Assembly: GCA_009763385.1 (NCBI GenBank)
Contig: CM019827.1
Location: forward strand, 112,247,204 to 112,311,203
Length of the DNA stretch: 64,000 bases
Direction of reading: 5' to 3'
Source of the DNA: Coix lacryma-jobi var. lacryma-jobi
Lineage: Eukaryota > Streptophyta > Magnoliopsida > Poales > Poaceae
In this document: positions 56,901-64,000 of the stretch, one piece after another
How the letters are laid out: each line of letters starts with the position of its first letter
Numbering within the stretch: position 1 is the first letter of the stretch
Program-made: the position numbers and the translations under genes
Notes under the pieces: model-generated
What the model was told of the DNA's origin: nothing
The model's database searches: none
Seen by the model: only the letters and a program-made list of their open reading frames with translations

Positions 56901-57396
56901 TGTCTATAACCTAGTAAATAGGTGCATAGGATTAATAGGATGTATTGCTTTAGGCGCATGAGTCAAACTGTGTCAGCCTACCTTTGATGATAGCCTCATA
57001 AGCATATATTTCCTACACTTGCGGAGTACATTTCGATGTACTCACCCTTCCTCTTTGTCCCCCCTGCTACCCCACCCAGACGCTGGCGACTACGCGCACG
57101 AGGAGCAGGAGTATCCAGAGGACGGTGGCTACGACCCTGACGACCTGTACTAGGATGGCGCAGCCCCCGGTCGACCTTCCTGTGGAGATGGCGTCCAGTT
57201 TCCGCGAAGTCTACAATAGAGTTAGACCGAGAGTCTGTACTTTTCTTTTGGACCCGAGGGTCATTTTTGTAATAATGTTCGATATATTAATAAAGCATTG
57301 TTTTGATATTTACTATGATGTGGATATATGTATGAAAATTGATCCTGGCATACATATATTGTGCTCCAATTTTGTTCTTAAAATTGGGGTGTCACA
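53998..57396 (+). mobile_element. LTR-like element G inserted in F's 3' LTR (probable solo LTR)
   Basis: 3,399 bp from TGTAACACCCCGGG to GGGGTGTCACA with a perfect TACCT duplication (53993-53997 and 57397-57401). The layout resembles element D's LTR: AT-rich start, GC-rich block (54360-55510), AT-rich remainder. No gag, primer site or polypurine tract was found, so a solo LTR of a long-LTR gypsy element is most likely. The orientation is inferred from that resemblance. ORFs in the GC-rich block are low complexity. Confidence 0.75.
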
Positions 57397-58586
57397 TACC
57401 TCTAGGCCAAAACTCCTCCGAACAGAGAGTTTGTGTGCTGCCCACAGAGGGGTCGGTACTACCGAGGGTCGGTAGTACCGGCCCTATGGCGGTACTACCT
57501 CTAGGCCAAAAATGGCCCAAACACAGAGATCATGCGATCTGTTCGTGGAGGGGTCGGTACTACCGGCCTCAGGGTCGGTACTACCTCTAGGCCAAAAAAG
57601 ACCTCCGCGCTAAAACGACCATAACTTTTAGCTCCAAACTCCGATTTCGATGATCTTGGACATTTTGGAAAGCTTATTTAGAGGGCTACACATCCCACAT
57701 ACAAAGCTAATCCAACTCACAAAGGGTTAGTACAATTTTCCAATCCAAGATCCATTGCTTCTCTTTTTCCAACCAAAGCTTTCTCCAAAACTTCTCCGAG
57801 TTGATCCAAATCAACTCCAACACCTTCTCCTTTGCAAATGTGCCAACACCACCAAGTGTATACAACCTTGTGCATGTGTGTTAGCATTTTCACAAACATT
57901 TTTCAAAGGATTTTCACTTGCTCTCACCACGCCACTCGATCCTAGCAACATCGCAATGTTAGATCGCTCAAGTGGCACTAGATGACAGATATGCAAACAA
58001 GTTTGCTCCTCTTAATAGTACGGCCATCTATCCTAAACCCGGTCATAATCTTCTCTACACACCTATGACCGGTGAAATGAAATGCCCTACAAATATACCT
58101 TTGCCTTGCGCATTCCATTCCATCTTCTTCGGTGTTGATGCAACACATGCACCAATCTATCTCCAAATGATATGATCCACTTCATATCATCACATGGCCT
58201 CCATGGTCCATCGATCTTGACATCACTTGCTCTTCACCATCGCTTCGGTCCTTCGGCGCCAAGTCTTGCTTAAGCCTCCCGACACTCGGTACCAACGGCT
58301 TCAAAGCCTCCAACTTGCCCTTCACCTTCGCAACCAGTCCATCAAGCCAAGTCTTGCCTTGATCTTCACCATCTTAGCCACATGACTCCATGTCATGTTT
58401 CATGTGCATTAAGCTCCTTCATCACATGTGTGAGCCTTGCAACATCTTCCAAGCCATTTCACCTCTATGGCATATGTTGCTCACACATGATCACCTATGG
58501 AATAATCACCTGTGTAATTCACTTCAAACACATATTAGTCCACCTAAGTTGTCACTCAATTACCAAAACCAAACTAGGACCTTTCA
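57397..58586 (-). repeat. Element F 3' LTR, U3-side part
   Basis: Resumes after G with GGTACTACC repeats and ends at TGAAAGGTCC on the minus strand (58586). Matches LTR B 11668-12500 in inverted orientation. Confidence 0.85.
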
Positions 58587-61314
58587 ATCTCCCCCTTTTT
58601 GGTAATTGATGACAACTCTACAAAGATATGGAAATTATGCTTATTCCAAGCTAGCACTTCACAAGAATGTAAATTTCTAACTTGGTTTGGATTCATGTTG
58701 CTTGCCCAAGCTATTTTACCATGTGTAAAGGATTTTGGACAAGTAGCACAAACCCGAATTGGTAGAATTAGCTCCCCCTACATACGTGCTAGAGTGTTTG
58801 GAAATGAGACTTGCACATATGAATAGATATCGAAGTGTGGGAGAGTAATTACTACCAAGAGGTGCTAAGGTGTATAGAATAACCTTTGGAGCATGATATT
58901 GATGAAGTTCACAATTGTACATCTTCCTTAGCACCACAAGTAGGTAGACATCATAAAAACTAGAAAACCCAGTGAGATCAACATTAAAAGCAAGGCTCTA
59001 GTTTTGCATGAAAAGCACAAGTCTAGCTATCAACCTATGCATGCTAGTTATCAAATCATCAATTAAATTCTATAACTAGCATACACCACACAAGCATGCA
59101 TATAAAATTTAAAACTTATGCAATGCAAGCAAGCACATGATTATGCACATATCAAATGCAACAACCAAGTTCATGAGCTTGCTCCCCCTACTTGTGTGCT
59201 CAAAAATCATTTTTATTTTATCTTTACATTCATTCTCTCCCTTTCATTTTATCTTTGTCTCTCCCCCTTTAATTTTATCTTTGTTACACTTTCTCCCCCT
59301 TTGTCATCTATTTCCATAAAAGGTTTGCATAAAGGAGGTTCAAATTGTTAAGAGAGAGATGTTTGTTTCATTTCATTTGTGGTTCAACCTAGATCATTTG
59401 CATGAAACATTCAACACGGTTTGCTCTAGAGTAAGCTTCTTCACACATTTTGCAATGGTTATCTTACTCACGTTGGTTAAATGTTCCATTGCTCATTCTC
59501 TAGATTAAACACTAGGATTGCAAGCCCATAAACATGTTATATGTTACCACTAGATCATGTAAAGCATAGAAGCAATAGTGGCATCATATAAGCATCAAAA
59601 CATTTGATTTTCATGGATGCTCCTAGATAGTATCACAAGGATGTCTATATGCTCTAATCAAGTCCTAAGCATAGTATGAATGCATATGACAAACAATGAT
59701 ACCTTGTTATCTTGGAGTAGAGGTTAGTCATTTTGATTCCAACTCCGAAATAGCAATACGAAGTCCATGGTGAAGATCAATAGATACCAATTGATAGAAC
59801 AAATAGCAATGTGAAGTCCATGGCGAAGACCAATAGATACCAATTGATAGAACAAATCTTCACCCATATGATCAAGTGCACTAGCTCAAGGTTGTGGTTG
59901 GCTTGCTTCTTCATTTGTTCATAGCTTGCTTATGAATACCACTTGAGTTGGTATGATTTGCTCTCTTTTGGGTGTTGCTTGCTCTCTAGATCAATCCTTT
60001 CATTGCTTCAACTAAGCATCTCAAATATCCTTTGAATCACCACTTCCATATTAGCCTTCCAAGTACCATACTTGGTTAACCTACAAAAGGCGGCAAGCCC
60101 CTACAAAAGGGAGAAGTGACCTCTCTCCAAAGAACATCCTTGATCCTTACTCGAAATGCCTTTGTTTGATTGATCCAATTGAACTCATCTTGAAATGTAA
60201 CTTTGAATCCTTCTTTGAGTTCTTCTTTGAGTCCTTTTCTTTCTTCCAAAAGATCTTCAATTTGATACTAGGACTTGATCTTTCTCTTCATCTTGATGTT
60301 GGTCTTGATCTCATCTTTGTCATTTTTTTTCACTCATCTCAAAACCAAACATAGGACCCTCAACCACTTGTAAACATGATTCCAACTTGAGGGCCTTTCA
60401 ATCAAAGTGACTCTAGATAAATCCAATAATTGTCACTTTTCTGGCAGATTCTGTCCTTCTCAAAGAAACATGCATATCTCCCAAAATATAAGTTCAATGA
60501 CTATGAAATTTGGTGGAGATGTTCCTCTCTAAGTGTACTAGCAGCCATAGAAATTTGAGCTTCATTGGCTTTCTAGATTGCTACCAGATTTCAATTTTTT
60601 CCATAGTACTACATGCTGAAAACTGCTGCATAATAGTTGACAAGATCCACTCCAAAACCGAAGCATCACTTATCCAATTATCATGAACTTTGCACAGAAA
60701 CTAATACCATAAGTGTAGAGAATGTGTACCAAATTTCAAGCCAATCCAAATAGATTTGATCACTCAAACATGGCTATCTTCTCAGCTCACTCAGATTTTG
60801 CAATATTGAACAACTTTGAGCAATTGAGCTATACTCTACCAATTTGAATCAAACTTGAAGCTAACTTGTTTGAACAATCTCACAAGACATACATCCATTC
60901 AAATCACTTACTAAAAGAAGTCTCATGAACATATCCATTCAAACTAACTCAATTTTGATCACTAATCATCAAATCCATTCAATCATCTTATAGCAAGCAA
61001 CATATGCATATATATCCAATTCAATCATCTCATATGCATCTAAAAGAACATGATCAACTATATATATACCTTAGTAGCTCATGATCATGAAATAGCAAGC
61101 TTCTTCATCTACAATTTGCAAGCCTTCAAATATATCCAATCAACCACCACAACTTGACCTTTTGCACTTGTTCGTTGTAGCACTTGGACTTCACTCTTTT
61201 GTCTTGGCATTGGGTTTGAGAATAACACTAAGCTCCATTACTTGACTCAATCATATGATGAACAATATGAAATCAATTGAATCAAGTCTCCAATGCCATG
61301 GTACCTACACACAT
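58587..61314 (-). other. Element F internal region without coding capacity
   Basis: Starts with the polypurine tract (minus strand CCAAAAAGGGGGAGAT at 58602-58587). About 2.7 kb of AT-rich sequence follows, with a 'caatagataccaattgatagaacaaat' duplication near 59780-59850. No integrase, reverse transcriptase or RNase H motif is visible in any frame. Confidence 0.75.
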
Positions 61315-63075
61315 TCATCCACTTTTTGATGGTACCCAAACTAGTTTGGGTCCTCTAAAGTTAGGAGCAACATACTTAGGCAATGCCTTAGTATGAATAG
61401 CGGGATGAGTTGCAATAGTAGCCTTAGAGGTACCATTTTCATCCTTCCTAAGCATAGAATCGTTAGCAATTGAAATGGGCTTAGGAGTGTTACCTAGGGG
61501 ACATGAATGAGCCATGTGTCCCCTTTCCCGGCATGAGTAGCAACTTCTCTTTGATTGAGCCTTCTCTTCCTTGCTCATGTGTTGCTTCTCATTGCCTTGC
61601 TTCTTCTTGTTTGCTTGAGCCTTCTCCTCAAGCTTGTTTGGACAACCCGAAGCTAGGTGGCCCAACTCATCACATTTGTAGCACTTGACTTGGGTGAGGT
61701 CTTGTGTTCATCTTGATCTTCTACCTCCCCTTCTTGTCTTCTTCCCCATATCACCATCTTCATGGTTGATCTTGATTTGATCTTGGGGCTTCTTCTTGTT
61801 GGGGCAAGCTTTTGCAAGATGTCCCATCTCATGGCACCGATAGCACATGAAATGAGATAGCTTATTTTCTTCTTGCTTCTTCATTTCTCTTTCATATCTT
61901 CTCTTGCCCCATCTCTTCCCTTTGACATTGCTCTTGTTGAAGCCAATGCCACTCTTGTCACCATAACTTCTTTGATTCTTCATCATGTGCTCATGGGTGA
62001 CCTTTGATCTACACCACCTCTCTAACTTGTTGCTCAAGTTCTTCACTTCACTTTTGAGCTCATTGTTCTCCTTCAAAATGTTAGTCTCACAAGACAAGGA
62101 AGTAGAACAAGCATCTATATGTGAAGAACATGGCATAGATAATAAATCATTGCAAGAGGTGGATACATGCTTCTTTTCTACATCACATGGGTTAGCACAA
62201 ATATATGATTGATCATTTAACCCAAATGATGAGCCCTCACTAGTTTTAATTTCTTCATTAGAAAGCTTCTTAGTGAGTAAAGCATGATCTTGTACCAAGT
62301 TGTCATGAGCAACAAATAGTTCCTCATGAGTCAATTTTAGCTCCTCATGTGAACATGTACTAACATAAAGTAGATGCTTTTGTTGTTCACATGCATTCTT
62401 TAGAAATGAGTTTTCTTTTGTCAATTTTGCATTTTTAGACATCTCATTTTCTAAAGCGATGGTCATGCTAGCATATTTACTCAAGAGCTCATCATATGCA
62501 TTAAGATCAATCACATTAGCTTTGCAAACCTTAGTGTCACCGTGTGACATGAAGCAATGTGATGTAGTGGTTGGAGAGCTCGAAGAAGTATCACTCTCAT
62601 AGTCGGAGCATGAACCATCATCATCAAGTGTGCTTGGAATATCATCATCACTTGCATCACTTGAGCTTGAGGTGGAGCAATCTTCCACAATCACGGAGTT
62701 GTGGTCTTGCTCAACCACCTCGCGTGCCTCTTCCTTGGGCTCACTAACATCATCATCAATTGGAGCACTCCCATACTTGTCATTGAGATACTTCCACATG
62801 TGATGGGAGGACTCCATATCCATGATCTCACTAAAGATATCATCATGCAAAGATCTAAAAATGATGTTAGTAGCTTGGCACTCGAGATCTAGGCATTTCT
62901 CTTGTGCTTGAGTTAGATTCGTTTCATCCAACACATGAGAAAAGCCTACATCTACGATCCACCACATTTGAGGGCAAATAAACTTGAAATTGCATATCAT
63001 CCAAGGTTTCCAACGTGTAAAGTGAGTGCCATCAAAAATGTGTGGACAATCAATGCCTAGCCCATAAGTCGCCAT
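61315..63075 (-). pseudogene. Element F gag with three CCHC knuckles, one nonsense codon
   Basis: A single minus-strand frame from ATG at 63075 to 61315. The start (FDGTHFTRWKPWMICNFKFI) and KYLNDKYG are typical of copia gag (UBN2 type). Acidic and coiled-coil regions follow, then three C-X2-C-X4-H-X4-C knuckles: CYRCHEMGHLAKAC, CYKCDELGHLASGC and CYSCRERGHMAHSC. One in-frame TGA at 61710-61708, between the first and second knuckle, is one C-to-T change from CGA. Gag would bind and package RNA. As no polymerase follows, packaging and reverse transcription must rely on another element. Confidence 0.85.
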
Positions 63076-63106
63076 CCTCTCGGGTCGGTGAAGACCACAA
63101 ATGAGA

Positions 63107-63124
63107 GACCTAGCTTTGATACCA
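63107..63124 (-). other. Primer binding site of element F (tRNA-Met type)
   Basis: TGGTATCAAAGC on the minus strand, two bases after the LTR end. It matches the initiator tRNA-Met class. Confidence 0.75.
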
Positions 63125-63126
63125 CT

Positions 63127-64000
63127 TGAAAGGTTGAGATGGCGGACTAGAGGGGGGGTGAATAGTCCTTTTTAAAATTAATCGCAACGGCTAACCGAAA
63201 CAAATGCGGAATTAAAACTATCGGTCTAGCCAAGACTACACCCCTCTACCTATACTCTATGACACCTTATAAAAGATCATAAACAAAGCAAATAAGGTAT
63301 CGGGCTAGCTAGAGCTCACCTAACCAATTCTAGAAGCAAGGCCACACAAACCTATGCAACTAGTGCTTCAAACACGGGGGAGCTCCTACACAATCTAGCA
63401 AGCAAAGCACAAAGCCTAAGCTCACTAGCAATGCTCAATAACAAGACTACACAAGCCAAATTAGAGAGCTCAACTTAGCTACACAAACTAAGCAACTAAA
63501 CACTAGCACAAAAGATAGTATTGCAGTGCAAGCTAGTGTAAAGATCAGGTGGTCGGTACTACAGGGCTGTTAGGCCGGTACTACCGACGTCGGTACTACC
63601 GGGCTGTTAGGCCGGTACTACCGAGCACCTGCAGGAAGCTACGAAATCGAAGTGGATGAGATGCAATCTCAGATCTGGCAATTACCCCACTTCCCTAGAT
63701 GATGTAGATGATGAATGTAGCTTCCCCAAGTCTTGGTCCCTTGCCAAATGGTAGATCGAGTCTTCCCAACCTAAGATAGAGTGAAGGGGGAGGGAAGAAC
63801 ACGAAGAACACAAACAAGCGTAATATGCAAGGAATAAGAACAATAAGAGCAACAAGAGGCGGGGACACAAGATTTTATCCCGAGGTTCACTTGGTTGCCA
63901 CCAAGCTAGTCCCCGTTGAAGCAAGCCCAAGGTTGCCGCCGATCCTCTCGCTAGTGGTGACACTAAGCCAACCTCTCCACGATGGAATGCTCACCAAGAG
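63127..64000 (-). repeat. 5' LTR of element F (runs off window)
   Basis: Starts TGAAAGGTTGAGATGGCGG, the reverse of the end of LTR B. From 63343 it repeats 52537 onward almost exactly. Confidence 0.85.

Larger units (their letters stand above)
52537..64000 (-). mobile_element. Gag-only copia-type element F, truncated 3' LTR, interrupted by G
   Basis: Minus-strand element: 5' LTR from 63127 to beyond the window, primer site, gag with three zinc knuckles, a long region without coding, polypurine tract, and 3' LTR 58586-52537 split by G. About 870 bases of the two LTRs can be compared (52537 onward and 63343 onward) and differ at only a few positions. No reverse transcriptase or integrase is present, so it is non-autonomous. 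LTR B in element A is a solo copy of the same family. Confidence 0.85.

Noticed and set aside
63107..63124. tRNA-gene-like sequence at this and other primer sites
   Set aside because: Only 12-18 bases complementary to a tRNA 3' end are present. No cloverleaf can be formed, so these are primer binding sites, not tRNA genes.

Overview
The window is plant nuclear DNA, most likely from a grass (Poaceae). It has plant-type spliced genes with GT..AG introns, a telo-box and site II promoter, Tat-type and chromodomain-bearing Ty3/gypsy elements, a gag-only copia element, hAT and MITE DNA transposons, and GC-rich LTR modules. No species can be named from the sequence alone. Only about 4.8 kb (roughly 1857-6682) looks like host sequence. 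It holds an apparently intact gene for ribosomal protein eL29 (RPL29, two coding exons, + strand) and the 3' remnant of a universal stress protein gene (- strand), with a non-autonomous hAT element between them.

Layout. 1-1856: 5' end of an LTR retroelement (H, - strand) with LTR, primer binding site and an unrecognised ORF carrying one stop. 1857-6682: host island. 6683-15862: Tat-like gypsy element A (- strand, degenerate). It is interrupted at 11668-14207 by LTR B (flanked by CTGGC) and cut at 15863 by element C. C is a gag-protease-only gypsy element (- strand). Its 3' LTR is 15863-17811 and its internal region 17812-21554. Its 5' LTR is broken by two insertions: D (22622-36769, site duplication GTAAT) and E (37103-52525, site duplication GGTAT, inside C's LTR TATA box). 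52537-64000: gag-only copia element F (- strand), whose 3' LTR is itself split by LTR-like element G (53998-57396, site duplication TACCT). F's 5' LTR runs off the window.

Relative ages from nesting: A is older than B and C; C is older than D and E; F is older than G. C and F are joined by a microhomology breakpoint that deleted the rest of A and the end of F's LTR.

The most interesting content is in D and E. D is a chromovirus with 4.2-kb LTRs. Upstream of gag it has an extra ORF whose first residues copy the histone H3 tail almost position for position, followed by coiled-coil and acidic segments. The same element's integrase ends in a chromodomain, the module that reads modified H3 tails. 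E is a Tat/Grande-like element. Antisense to gag-pol it carries what looks like a complete gene with its own TATA box, a 5'UTR intron and about six exons, followed by 89-bp and 59-bp minisatellite arrays.

Boundaries rest on visible LTR termini, target-site duplications, primer binding sites and polypurine tracts. Family names are from recognition of protein motifs, not from a search.
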